Shown: one piece after another, positions 14,879 to 23,788 of the stretch
Position numbering within the stretch: the stretch's first letter is position 1
Layout of the letters: every line of letters begins with the position of its first letter
Assembly (NCBI GenBank): GCA_030431435.1
Contig: JAUIJI010000013.1
Span: forward strand, 1 to 35,737
Direction: 5' to 3'
From: Alphaproteobacteria bacterium
GTDB taxonomy: Bacteria > Pseudomonadota > Alphaproteobacteria > Sphingomonadales > Sphingomonadaceae
Length of the DNA stretch: 35,737 nucleotides
Position numbers and translations under genes: made by a program
The notes under the pieces: model-generated
What the model saw: only the letters and a program-made list of their open reading frames with translations
The model's database searches: none
What the model was told of the DNA's origin: nothing

Positions 14879-16995
14879 TCCGCAAATTCGTCTCCGCCCC
14901 CGCCGCGCTGGCGCTGCCCGCTGGCATCCTCGCACTTATCGCGATGATGGTGCTGCCCATCCCCACGCCGCTGCTGGACGCCTTCTTCGTGTTCAACATC
15001 GCCCTGTCCATCGGCGTACTGATGGCGGCGCTCAATGCCGCGAAACCGCTTGATTTCTCGGCATTCCCCACGATCCTGCTGTTCGCCACGCTCCTCCGCC
15101 TCGCCTTGAACGTCGCCTCCACCCGCATCGTGCTGGTGAACGGGCATGAGGGCGGCGCTGCTGCGGGGCAAGTGATCGAGAGCTTCGGCGCGTTCCTCGT
15201 CGGCGGCAATTTTGCCGTGGGCCTGTTCGTCTTCATCATCCTCTTGATCATCAACATGGTGGTGATCACCAAGGGCGCAGGCCGCGTGTCCGAAGTCTCG
15301 GCGCGGTTCACCCTCGATGCCTTGCCCGGCAAGCAGATGGCGATCGATGCGGATATCGCTGCTGGCCTCATGACCGCAGAGGAAGCCAAGGCCCGCCGCG
15401 CCGAAGTGGCGACCGAGGCCGATTTCTATGGCGCGATGGATGGCGCGAGCAAGTTTGTGAAGGGCGATGCGATTGCCGCGCTGCTGATCCTTGCCGTCAA
15501 TGTCATCGCCGGTTTCGCGCTGGGCATGATTACCCATGGACTGTCCGCTAGCGAGGCGGGCGAGGTCTATATCACGCTCGCAGTAGGTGACGCACTGGTG
15601 GCGCAGGTGCCCGGCCTGCTGCTCTCGATTGCCGCCGCTGCCATCGTGACCCGCGTGTCCGACAGCAGCGACCTGGTCGGCCAGATCGGGCGGCAGTTCG
15701 GCAATCCTTCAAGCTGGCTGCCCGTCGCGCTGGTGCTAGGAGCGATTGGCCTGATCCCGGCGATGCCTCAGATGGTGTTCCTGCCCGCCGCAGGCCTCGC
15801 CTTCTGGCTCTACCGCACATTGAAGCGCAAACTTGAGCAAGCCTCCGCGCCTGCGCCGGAAGTTGAGGAGGCGGACGAACCGCAGAAGATCAGTGTTGCC
15901 GATGTCAGCGACCAGACGCTGGTCACGCTGGAAGTGGGATACGGCCTTGTCCACCTTGTCGACGAGGCGAAGGGCTCGCCGCTCGTCTCCCGCATCACCG
16001 GCGTGCGCAAGCAGCTGAGCCAGGGCTTCGGCTTTGTCGTGCCGCAATTCCGCATAAGGGATTCGCTCGACCTGCCTGCCAACAACTATCGTATCCTTGT
16101 CGGCGGGGTGGAGCTGGCGCGCGCTGAGGCGCGCCCCGATGCCATCCTCGCCATCGACACTGGCGAAGTCTCCCCCAACCACGGCTTGCACGGTGAGGAA
16201 ACGCGCGATCCCAGCTTCGGCTGCCCTGCCCTGTGGGTATCGCCGGGCGAGCGCGATCATGCGATTGCGGAGGGCTTCCTGACGGTCGAGGCCGACACGG
16301 TTATCGCCACGCACCTTAACCAGCTGCTGCAGGTGCGCGGCGACCAGTTGCTCGGCCCTGAAGAAGTGCGCAGCCTGCTTGATGCGCTGTCCGAGAAGGC
16401 TCCCGGCCTTGTCGAAGCGATCCATCCCGATCCGCTGTCACTCGCGGCGATCACCCGCCTTCTGCGCAGCTTGCTGGCGGATGGCATCTCGCTGTCCCAT
16501 CCCCTACCGATCCTCTCCAGCCTCGCGCTGGGACTGCAGGTCACCAAGGATTTCAACGCGCTGGTCGATCACGTCCGCGCCGATCTTGGTAGCTGGCTGG
16601 TGGGCCAGGTCTGTTCACCCAACGAGACATTGGGCGTGCTCACGCTCGATGCGGGGCTCGAAGGCGCGATCCTCGGCGGGATGAAAGACCCGGCAACCGG
16701 CCAGCCGGTGATCGAACCCGACTGTGCGCGCATGATCGGCGAGGCGGTGGCCGGCCATCTTGCCGCACAGGAAGACGGGCGTTCGCTCGCGCTGATCGTG
16801 CAGCCGCCTGCGCGCCGCGCGCTGGCCGCGTTGCTGCGCCAGCGCGCGCCTGCCTGCCTTGTCCTGTCCATCGCCGAATTGCCGCCCACCCAGCCGGTTC
16901 AGGTGGTGGCGGTGATCGGATCAGAACCCGCGCAGCCAGCGCAGATTGAAAACCACAGCACAAGGGCGCTCGAAGGAGAGGAGATCGCCGCATGA
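14875..16995 (+). CDS. flhA: Flagellar type III export gate protein FlhA
   Basis: A 706-residue protein, near the E. coli length (692). About eight membrane helices occupy the first 310 residues (PAALALPAGILALIAMMVLP, TPLLDAFFVFNIALSIGVLM and so on). The conserved LLRLALNVASTRIVL segment and the loop KGAGRVSEVSARFTLDALPGKQMAIDADI are present. The cytosolic domain starts near residue 340 and has the family's GHLAAQEDGRSLALIVQ-type ending. The start is a GTG at 14875 overlapping the preceding stop. Its own stop overlaps the fliA start (ATGA). FlhA forms the nonameric export gate that receives chaperone-substrate complexes such as FlgN-FlgK. Confidence 0.96.
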   Translation: MIRKFVSAPAALALPAGILALIAMMVLPIPTPLLDAFFVFNIALSIGVLMAALNAAKPLDFSAFPTILLFATLLRLALNVASTRIVLVNGHEGGAAAGQVIESFGAFLVGGNFAVGLFVFIILLIINMVVITKGAGRVSEVSARFTLDALPGKQMAIDADIAAGLMTAEEAKARRAEVATEADFYGAMDGASKFVKGDAIAALLILAVNVIAGFALGMITHGLSASEAGEVYITLAVGDALVAQVPGLLLSIAAAAIVTRVSDSSDLVGQIGRQFGNPSSWLPVALVLGAIGLIPAMPQMVFLPAAGLAFWLYRTLKRKLEQASAPAPEVEEADEPQKISVADVSDQTLVTLEVGYGLVHLVDEAKGSPLVSRITGVRKQLSQGFGFVVPQFRIRDSLDLPANNYRILVGGVELARAEARPDAILAIDTGEVSPNHGLHGEETRDPSFGCPALWVSPGERDHAIAEGFLTVEADTVIATHLNQLLQVRGDQLLGPEEVRSLLDALSEKAPGLVEAIHPDPLSLAAITRLLRSLLADGISLSHPLPILSSLALGLQVTKDFNALVDHVRADLGSWLVGQVCSPNETLGVLTLDAGLEGAILGGMKDPATGQPVIEPDCARMIGEAVAGHLAAQEDGRSLALIVQPPARRALAALLRQRAPACLVLSIAELPPTQPVQVVAVIGSEPAQPAQIENHSTRALEGEEIAA

Positions 16996-17714
16996 AACAC
17001 GACCATTCCGGATTCTCCGCCGCTGCCGCCTATGGCGGGCAGGATATCGTCGCTGACCGCGTGAAACGCTTCGTGCCGATGGTGCGCAAGGCCGCCTGGC
17101 ACATCTTCGGCGCCGGGCGCGACGGGCTGGAGATCGAGGACCTGATGCAGGCCGGCTTCATCGCGCTCACCGAAGCTGCGAGAAACCACGAAGGCCCGGG
17201 TGAGGACGGCTTTGCCGCCTATGCCAAGATCCGCGTGCGCGGCGCGATGTTCGATTGTGTCCGCAAGCAAATGCCTGACAGCCGCAATGCCGTGCGCCGT
17301 CGAAGGCAAGCCGATGACGCGCGCGAGGCGCTGCGGCAACAGCTGGGCCGCGAACCCTCAGATGGGGAATTGGCCGACAAACTCGGCATTCCGCTGTCCG
17401 ACCTCGGCCAATATGCCAGCGAGGAAATACAGGTCACCTCGATCGATGCCGCCTATGACGATAGCAGCGCACAATTCGCCACCGACTTGCCTGATCCCTT
17501 CGTTGTGCTCAGCCAGTTGCAGGATAATGACAGGCTTGGCGAAGCGATGGAGGAATTGTCGGATCGGTTGAAACTCGTCTTGCAGCTCTATTTCGTCGAG
17601 GAACTGAACCTTACCGAAATCGCCGCCGTCCTGGAAGTCAGCGTGCCGCGCGTCCATCAATTGAAGACACAGGCGCTGATGAAATTGCGCGAGCTTATGG
17701 AGGAAGCTGCCTAA
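16992..17714 (+). CDS. fliA: Flagellar sigma factor FliA (sigma-28)
   Basis: A 240-residue sigma-70 family factor, the same size as E. coli FliA (239). Region 2: VKRFVPMVRKAAWHIFGAGR, IEDLMQAGFIALTEAARN, then FAAYAKIRVRGAMFDCVRKQ. Region 3: LRQQLGREPSDGELADKLGI. Region 4: LKLVLQLYFVEELNLTEIAA with the helix-turn-helix LEVSVPRVHQLKTQALMKL. It starts inside the flhA stop. Its TAA at 17712-17714 shares bases with the stop codon of the convergent secA-like gene. FliA is probably controlled by FlgM and reads filament and late genes that lie outside this window. Confidence 0.94.
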   Translation: MKHDHSGFSAAAAYGGQDIVADRVKRFVPMVRKAAWHIFGAGRDGLEIEDLMQAGFIALTEAARNHEGPGEDGFAAYAKIRVRGAMFDCVRKQMPDSRNAVRRRRQADDAREALRQQLGREPSDGELADKLGIPLSDLGQYASEEIQVTSIDAAYDDSSAQFATDLPDPFVVLSQLQDNDRLGEAMEELSDRLKLVLQLYFVEELNLTEIAAVLEVSVPRVHQLKTQALMKLRELMEEAA

Positions 17715-19738
17715 TCCGCCCCGCTGAAGGACATGCTTTCGCGCAGCTTGTCTTCGGAAAGCTCGGTCTGGCGGCGGCTTGCGGCGTGGCGGCGTTCGGC
17801 AGCAGCTTGCGCCAGCTTGCGCAGCCATTCCGCCGGGCCATCCTGCACCGGCCAATGCTTGACGGACCGCGCCAGCATGGCTGCGACACCTTTGCCGAAG
17901 TGCTTGTAAAGCTCGTCATCCAGCGCGGTGATCGCTTGCGAGGACCCCGGATCGCCTTGCCGCCCGGCGCGCCCGTATAGCTGGCGGTCCACCCGCGCAG
18001 TTTCGTGGAAGGCGGTGAGGATGACGTGCAGCCCGCCTGCTGCCTCCGCCTCGTCCGACAATTCGATATCGGTGCCGCGCCCTGCCATATTGGTGGCGAC
18101 GGTGACTGCGCCCAATTGCCCTGCCCCGGCGATAATGTCCGCCTCCTCGCCATCCTGCCGCGCGTTGAGCACGCGGTGCGCGATCCCGCGTGCCGCCAGC
18201 ACTTCGGCTACGGCTTCGGAATCGGCCACGGAGCGTGTTCCGACAAGGATCGGCCTGTCGCCTTCCTCGGCCTTCACCGTTGAAACGGCATCGGCAACCA
18301 TGCTCCATTTCTCGTCTTGTGTGCGCACCATCACATGGCCGCGATGTTCGCGTTGCGAAGGGCGGTTGGTCGGCACGGGCCGCACCCGCAGGCCGAAATC
18401 GGCCCATAGCTCGCCCGCGACTTCGCGCACGGTGCCGCTCATGCCCGAGAGCCGCCGATAGCGGCGGAAGAAGCGCTGGTAGGTGATCCGCGCCAGCGTG
18501 TTGCGCGATCCGGTGATCTCGACCTGCTCCTTCACCTCAACCATCTGGTGCAGGCCGCCTTCCCAGCTGCGGTCTGCCATGGTCCGCCCGGTGCCTTCGT
18601 CAACGATCTGCACCTTGCCATCCATCACCACATAATCGCGATCGCGCAGGAACAGGCGGGTGGCAGACAGCGCCTGGCTGGCGAGCTGCTCGCGCGCCTG
18701 GCGAATACGCCAGAGCTTTTGCGGCAAGCCCGATGCGAGCTCTGCCACGGCCCGCTTGCCGCGTTCGGACAGTTCCACCGCGCGCTCGGATTCCTTGATC
18801 GTGTAATGCCGTCCTTCCTCAAGGTGGCGCGCCAGTTCGAGAGCGGACTGGTACAGCCCGTCATCATCGGCAGGAACTTCGGCAGAGAGGATCAGCGGCG
18901 TGCGCGCTTCGTCGATGAAGATCGAATCCGCCTCGTCGACGATGGCGAAATGCAGGCCGCGCATGGTCAGCGGCGGGCGCCTGCGACCGAACATTTGCGA
19001 TACAAGCCTGCGCGCCGCACCGCGCTGCTTGCCCAGCGCCGCCTGGTCCTTGAGATAGTCGAAGGCGATTTCCTTGTTGGTGCCATAGACCACGTCTGCG
19101 CGATAGGCCGCGCGGCGCTCTTCCGGTTCCTTGCCTTCGATGATCAGCCCAGTGCTGAGGCCGAACAGGCGATAGACCGGCTCCAGCTTGGCGAGGTCAC
19201 GCTCGGCGAGGTAATCGTTCACGGTAAAAACATGCGCGGGCATCCCGGCAAGCGCCGCTGTGATCGCGGGCAGCAGCGCGGTGATCGTCTTGCCCTCGCC
19301 CGTCGCCATTTCGGCAATGCCGCCATCGACCATCACCAGCCCGCCCATCAGCTGAACCGGATAATGCCGCATGCCCAGTTCACGCCCCGTCGCTTCGCGG
19401 ATCAGGGCAAAGCATTCGTCGACCAGGTCAGGCTCAAGCCCCTGTCTGGTCAGCCGCGCGCGGATATTGCGGCAACGCACTACGAAGGCATCATGCCCCA
19501 TTTCGGCCAGTTCGGGATACCCGCTTGCGATGGCCTCCGCCCGTTCGAGCAGCGGGTTGCCACGCCGCAAGGGCGGATCGACCGCCAGCCTGCCGATCAC
19601 CTTGTCGAGCGGCCTGTCCCATTTCCAGCTCTTGCGCTGGCCCTTTTCTGCATAAGGCGCGACGACGGGTTCCTCGTCGCTGCGGATTTCGCGCCAGATT
19701 TCGCCTGCACGTTCCTTCAGGCTCTCGCGATCAAGCAT
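17711..19738 (-). CDS. SecA-like translocation ATPase, short accessory form
   Basis: A 675-residue protein starting at ATG 19738, which overlaps the M50-HlyD stop by 8 bases. SecA motifs in order: FGMRH-like GMRHYPVQLMGG (122-133), Walker A MATGEGKT (144-151), FTVNDYLAERD (171-181), VYGTNKEIAFDYL (217-229), DEAD-type VDEADSIFIDEARTPLI (267-283), IVDEGTGRTM, LSGMSGTVRE, ATNMAGRGTDIEL and RAGRQGDPGSS. It stops shortly after this last motif (ending KLRESMSFSGAD). The C-terminal helical scaffold/wing and the SEC-C zinc motif of housekeeping SecA (about 900 residues) are absent. The N-terminus is about 40 residues longer before Walker A. It ends an operon with two HlyD-type adaptors and a giant protein, so it probably energises their export. 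A housekeeping secA should exist elsewhere. Confidence 0.9.
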   Translation of the reverse strand: MLDRESLKERAGEIWREIRSDEEPVVAPYAEKGQRKSWKWDRPLDKVIGRLAVDPPLRRGNPLLERAEAIASGYPELAEMGHDAFVVRCRNIRARLTRQGLEPDLVDECFALIREATGRELGMRHYPVQLMGGLVMVDGGIAEMATGEGKTITALLPAITAALAGMPAHVFTVNDYLAERDLAKLEPVYRLFGLSTGLIIEGKEPEERRAAYRADVVYGTNKEIAFDYLKDQAALGKQRGAARRLVSQMFGRRRPPLTMRGLHFAIVDEADSIFIDEARTPLILSAEVPADDDGLYQSALELARHLEEGRHYTIKESERAVELSERGKRAVAELASGLPQKLWRIRQAREQLASQALSATRLFLRDRDYVVMDGKVQIVDEGTGRTMADRSWEGGLHQMVEVKEQVEITGSRNTLARITYQRFFRRYRRLSGMSGTVREVAGELWADFGLRVRPVPTNRPSQREHRGHVMVRTQDEKWSMVADAVSTVKAEEGDRPILVGTRSVADSEAVAEVLAARGIAHRVLNARQDGEEADIIAGAGQLGAVTVATNMAGRGTDIELSDEAEAAGGLHVILTAFHETARVDRQLYGRAGRQGDPGSSQAITALDDELYKHFGKGVAAMLARSVKHWPVQDGPAEWLRKLAQAAAERRHAASRRQTELSEDKLRESMSFSGAD

Positions 19739-21884
19739 TGAATGTCGCCAGGAACAGCTGCCGAATTCGGCGGAAGGCCTGCCAGCCAAGCGGCTCCCAA
19801 TCGAGCGCGAAACGCACGTGGACACGGGTACCGAAGGGCACGTCCTGCGCTTCCTCAGGCAAGGCGATGTCGAACAGGAACACCCGGCCCAATGCGCGGG
19901 TGCCGTTCTCGTCACGCGGATCCAGTGCGAAAATGCCGCCATTGGCTGCCCCCAGCGCCGGGCTGGGCAAATCATAGGTTCCGCCGGGGATGGCGCGGAT
20001 GATGGTGCCGTCAAAGCTCTCGCCGGGACGGTTGGCGAGGCGGAAGCGCAAATCCTGCAGATGCCCGCGCACCAGCTCGAAATCGTCTTGCGCCACGGCA
20101 ATGCGGGCTGTGTCTGCCCGGCCGGGCGTGACATAGCCGATCAGGTCACCCTTCCTGACATAGCGCCCCGGCAGGTCCTGCGCCGGGGCGGCGGCGAGCA
20201 TGAAGCGTCCTTCGGCTCCTGCGCGCATGTCAAGCTGGCCCAGCCGCTGTTGCTGGACCATCAGCCGCTCGCGCGCTTCCTGCATGGCCAGCGTGCTGAC
20301 TTCGCGCTCTACCCGGTCACCGCGCAATTCGGCATCGGCCTCCGCCTGCAATTCGCGCATGCGCCAGCTCAATTGTTCCACCTCGGCTTCGAGCAGCGGA
20401 TGAGCGGATTCCACCAACAACTGCCCGGGAACGACCTCCTCCCCCTCGCGCGTGGCGATGGCCGTGATCATCCCGTCTGACCCGGCGCGGACATGCGCTT
20501 CTTCCGGCAGCCAGACAACGCCTTGCGTGGTGGCATGGTGCGGTGCCGGCACTGCAAACAGGAGCAGCGCCAGCACCGCGACTCCGCCCATGGTCAGCTG
20601 CACCGCGCGTCGGCGGTTGCGGTGCAGTTGCGGGCTGGAGAAGACATGGGCGAAGGCCTTCCACAATGGCAAGCCAAGCCCGGACCAGATCGACCACATG
20701 GCGATCAGCACGCCGATGATGAAGAATTTCTGCGCCACCATCAGCGCGATCGACAGCATCATCACCATACGCGCGACAAAGCTGGCGGGCGCATAGAAGA
20801 GGAACCAGCACTTTTCCCCCGGCGTGGCGTGGAACGGTTTCGCGCCGTGGGTTCGGAAGACATATTTATCAACCAGATGCGCCCAGAACTTGTTCGACCG
20901 CGTGGCAAGATTGGGTATCTCCAGCACGTCCGACAGGATGTAATAGCCATCGAACTTGAGCAGCGGATTGCCGTTCACCAGCACGGTGGAAATGCCCGCC
21001 ACGACCATGGTGTTGAACGCCACGGCGCGGGCAAAGCCCGGCTCCAGCGCCAGCCATGCGAACAGCGCGAAAGCGGCAATAAACACCTCCACCAGCATGC
21101 CCGCAGCGCCGATCAGCGCGCGCTGCCACTTGCTGTGCAGCGCGCTGGCGGACGAGGCATCGACATAAGGCACCGGGAACAGCACCAGCATCATGATACC
21201 CATCTCGCGAATCTCGCGCCCGTTCGCCTTGGCGGCATAGCCATGGCCCAGCTCATGCGCGGCCTTCACCACCGGATAGACCAGCGCCATTACCAAGAGG
21301 TTCTCGGTCGACAGCACACGGTCCCACAGGTTCCCGGTCAGCTCGCCCCAGTTCGCGCCTGCCATGAAAAGTGCGGGCAGGACCACCGCCAGCCACAGCA
21401 CCAATCCCGGCCAGCCGAACAGCGGGCGCATCACAGGCATGGTGCGGGAAAGGAACTTGTCGGGATCGATCAGCGGGATGCGAAAGCTCATCGGGCTCTT
21501 CAAGTTCTGCATCCACAGCTGGCGCTTCTGCTTCTTGTGGCGCTTGAACAATTCGGATGTGTCGGGCGCGACGTCGGATGACAGCAAGTCAGATGAGTGC
21601 AGCTGGCCCAGCGCGGAGATCACGTCGTCCTGCGTCGGCGCATCCTCGCCGATGTCGTCGACCAGCTTCTCCCACAATTCGTCAACGCGGTGCGTGCCGT
21701 CTAGCCTGCCGATCAGCAGGTAGGCTCCGCGCGGGAAGCGGTGGACCTTGCCCGCCACGCCATCATCGAGGACGTACCAGACCTCGCCGCGATAGACGTG
21801 GCGGCGCACCCGCACATGGCTGCGCAAACGCGGCTTCAGATGGGCGACGTTGAACCAGCTGGCGCTCTGGAAGGGATTGGCCAT
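19731..21884 (-). CDS. PqqD-like / M50 site-2 protease / HlyD membrane protein
   Basis: A 717-residue multi-domain protein. Residues about 22-105 (RGEVWYVLDDGVAGKVHRFP, LDGTHRVDELWEKL) resemble a PqqD-type winged-helix domain. A basic linker is next, then a membrane part with roughly 6-8 helices from residue 155 to 455. It contains the metalloprotease motif AAHELGHGY (His210, Glu211, His214) and the distal LVNGNPLLKFDGYY with Asp312, as in site-2 proteases. From about 455 a periplasmic HlyD-like part follows: a lipoyl half (VRAGSDGMITAIATREGEEV), a helical hairpin and a second beta part (GRYVRKGDLIGYVTPGR). Zinc ligands appear complete, so it may cleave a substrate. It lies 11 bases after the GAF-HlyD gene. 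Confidence 0.87.
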   Translation of the reverse strand: MANPFQSASWFNVAHLKPRLRSHVRVRRHVYRGEVWYVLDDGVAGKVHRFPRGAYLLIGRLDGTHRVDELWEKLVDDIGEDAPTQDDVISALGQLHSSDLLSSDVAPDTSELFKRHKKQKRQLWMQNLKSPMSFRIPLIDPDKFLSRTMPVMRPLFGWPGLVLWLAVVLPALFMAGANWGELTGNLWDRVLSTENLLVMALVYPVVKAAHELGHGYAAKANGREIREMGIMMLVLFPVPYVDASSASALHSKWQRALIGAAGMLVEVFIAAFALFAWLALEPGFARAVAFNTMVVAGISTVLVNGNPLLKFDGYYILSDVLEIPNLATRSNKFWAHLVDKYVFRTHGAKPFHATPGEKCWFLFYAPASFVARMVMMLSIALMVAQKFFIIGVLIAMWSIWSGLGLPLWKAFAHVFSSPQLHRNRRRAVQLTMGGVAVLALLLFAVPAPHHATTQGVVWLPEEAHVRAGSDGMITAIATREGEEVVPGQLLVESAHPLLEAEVEQLSWRMRELQAEADAELRGDRVEREVSTLAMQEARERLMVQQQRLGQLDMRAGAEGRFMLAAAPAQDLPGRYVRKGDLIGYVTPGRADTARIAVAQDDFELVRGHLQDLRFRLANRPGESFDGTIIRAIPGGTYDLPSPALGAANGGIFALDPRDENGTRALGRVFLFDIALPEEAQDVPFGTRVHVRFALDWEPLGWQAFRRIRQLFLATFNA

Positions 21885-21895
21885 CGCGCGTCAGC

Positions 21896-23764
21896 TCACG
21901 GCGTCCAGCGCCACAGGAACAGGCTGAGCCATTCGCGCAAGGGCCGGGTCCAGATCCACAGATTGCTGCGGCGGTCGATATCGACCTTGGCCACGCCTTC
22001 CATGCCCGGGCGCATGATCGCTTCGGCCCCTTCGCCCAGTTCGGCCTCGACGCGGAAGGTGTTCACACCATCCTTGTTCTCGGTGACGGAGGTGAGGTTG
22101 GTGACGGTGAAGGCCACGGTGCGGCCAGCCAGCCCGGTGGGCGCGAAACGACCCTCCTGCCCCACCTGCATATAGGATATGTCGTTCTCCTCTACGTTCA
22201 GCACCACGCGGAAATCATCGAGCGGAGCGACTTCGAAGAGCACCTCGCCCTCTTCCACCGGCGAGCCGACCAGCTGGCTGACATCGCCGGACACCAGCAC
22301 GCCGGAAAGCGGCGCGGCGATGTTCACCCGGGCCAGCTTGTATTCGATCAGGTTGAGCTCGGCCTGTGCCTGCCGCAATTGCGCGCCATAGAGGTTCATC
22401 TCGGCGCGTTCGTGATTGGCCAGCGCGGCGCGATAGCGGCGATCATGTTGCTGCACTTCGCTGGCGGCGCGCGCCTGGTCGAGCAGCAGGTCCCTGTCAT
22501 CGAGGCTGGCGAGCACCTGGCCCTGTTCGACAACGTCACCCGCACGGGCATACGAGCGGGAGATGAAGCCCGAGAACGGCGCTGCGGCGGCGCGCTGCAC
22601 GCGGCCTTCCAGTGCGGCATCTGCGCCCACGCGGAATTGCGCGATGGGGATCAGCAGGATCAGCAGCAAGACCAGCGCGCCAATGCCGAGCGCCTTGGCC
22701 AGCGGGCGGCGCGGGCCGAACAGCGCCTTTGCCCCGTCCATCGCCTTGCCCCTGATCCTGCCGCTGACCAGCCGCGCCTCGCGCCGCTGCAAGGCGAAGA
22801 TCGGCGCGACCAGCGATGCGGCCATTTCGCAGAACATCAGGTCTCCCGGACCGAAGGGCTCGCCATCCTTGTCCCGCTCCACCGTCAGCACGCCCAGCGG
22901 AATGCCGCGATCGACCAGCGGGACCGAAGCGATGGTCGAGCTTCCCAGTACCGTTGCCAGCCTTGCGTGCTGGATGGTGATGGCGCCGATATCGTCTTCC
23001 TCGCCCTTGTCAGGAACGAGGATGGCGGACCGCTGGTCATGCGCCTCGTCCATCGCCGCCTCAATCGTTTCGGCGATGTCGGAGCGTTTGCGGAACCACG
23101 ATCCGTGGCTCATCGCGGCAAGGCGAATGCTGTCCTTTTTGACGAAGCCCACGGCAGCACGGTCGGCTTTCATGATGCGGCATATCTCGTTCGCCAGCGC
23201 CATGGAGGATTGCTCGATCCGGTCGTGCTCCTGCACCCCGGCGAGCAGTTCCATCGCCGCTGCCGCGCTCGCCCCGCCAAGCGCGCGCTCATCCGCCTGC
23301 GCCTGCCATACCAGCGACAGGATCCACCCCACCCCCCAATGCAGTTCGCGCAACGCCTTTTGCACCACGCCTGCGGGGGCATTTTCCAGCGCCAGCACGA
23401 TCACGCCATGCACACGCTGGTCAGACGCGACGGGATAGGCGATGCAGGTCTGGCCCTCGCTATCGGGCAGGGGCTGCACCTGCGGCTGGCCATTGGCGAG
23501 CGCGGCCTCCCCCGCCTTGCGCAAGGGATCGATATTGGTCGGGCGAGAAGGCCAGGCAGCAGCAGGGGTAAAGCGCCCTCCGCCAGCCTCGAGCAGGATC
23601 AGCCCCCCGCTTGCCCCCGGCGTGCGGGCGCATTGCAGATCGAGCCAGGCACGACAGAAATCGGCAGGTCCGCTGGCAGAAGCGAGCGCGGCCCAAAGCG
23701 CAGGCTCGTCTGCCTTAAGGCGGGACAAGTCGCCGTCATCCGCGTTGAGATGCTGTGTCGCCAT
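21896..23764 (-). CDS. GAF-GAF-TM-HlyD periplasmic adaptor protein
   Basis: A 622-residue protein. The cytoplasmic N-terminal half has two GAF-like domains, about residues 25-160 (ASGGLILLEAGGGRFTPAAAW, VHGVIVLALENAP) and 180-328 (ADRAAVGFVKKDSIRLAAMSH, ASVPLVDRGIPLGVLTVERD). A single membrane helix is at 356-376 (GIGALVLLLILLIPIAQF). A HlyD/MFP adaptor follows: lipoyl half RAAAAPFSGFISRSYARAGD, VVEQGQVLASLDDRDLLLDQ, a coiled hairpin, NIAAPLSGVLVSGDVSQLVG, then a beta-barrel part. The ligand of the GAF domains is unknown. It begins 24 bases after the giant gene, with AGGAAGGGG as ribosome binding site. It should reach across the periplasm to an outer-membrane channel that is not encoded here. 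Confidence 0.87.
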   Translation of the reverse strand: MATQHLNADDGDLSRLKADEPALWAALASASGPADFCRAWLDLQCARTPGASGGLILLEAGGGRFTPAAAWPSRPTNIDPLRKAGEAALANGQPQVQPLPDSEGQTCIAYPVASDQRVHGVIVLALENAPAGVVQKALRELHWGVGWILSLVWQAQADERALGGASAAAAMELLAGVQEHDRIEQSSMALANEICRIMKADRAAVGFVKKDSIRLAAMSHGSWFRKRSDIAETIEAAMDEAHDQRSAILVPDKGEEDDIGAITIQHARLATVLGSSTIASVPLVDRGIPLGVLTVERDKDGEPFGPGDLMFCEMAASLVAPIFALQRREARLVSGRIRGKAMDGAKALFGPRRPLAKALGIGALVLLLILLIPIAQFRVGADAALEGRVQRAAAAPFSGFISRSYARAGDVVEQGQVLASLDDRDLLLDQARAASEVQQHDRRYRAALANHERAEMNLYGAQLRQAQAELNLIEYKLARVNIAAPLSGVLVSGDVSQLVGSPVEEGEVLFEVAPLDDFRVVLNVEENDISYMQVGQEGRFAPTGLAGRTVAFTVTNLTSVTENKDGVNTFRVEAELGEGAEAIMRPGMEGVAKVDIDRRSNLWIWTRPLREWLSLFLWRWTP

Positions 23765-23788
23765 CGTCCCCTTCCTGCGATGCGAGCC

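Noticed and set aside
17097-17112. TGGCACA-N4-CGGCG, sigma-54-like site
   Set aside because: The -12 half does not match TTGCW apart from the GC, and it lies in the coding sequence of fliA region 2.
19739-20134. N-terminal extension of the SecA-like gene
   Set aside because: The extra 132 residues lie inside the M50-HlyD gene in another frame and are Ser/Pro/Arg-rich. ATG 19738 gives a normal SecA N-terminus and a coupled overlap.
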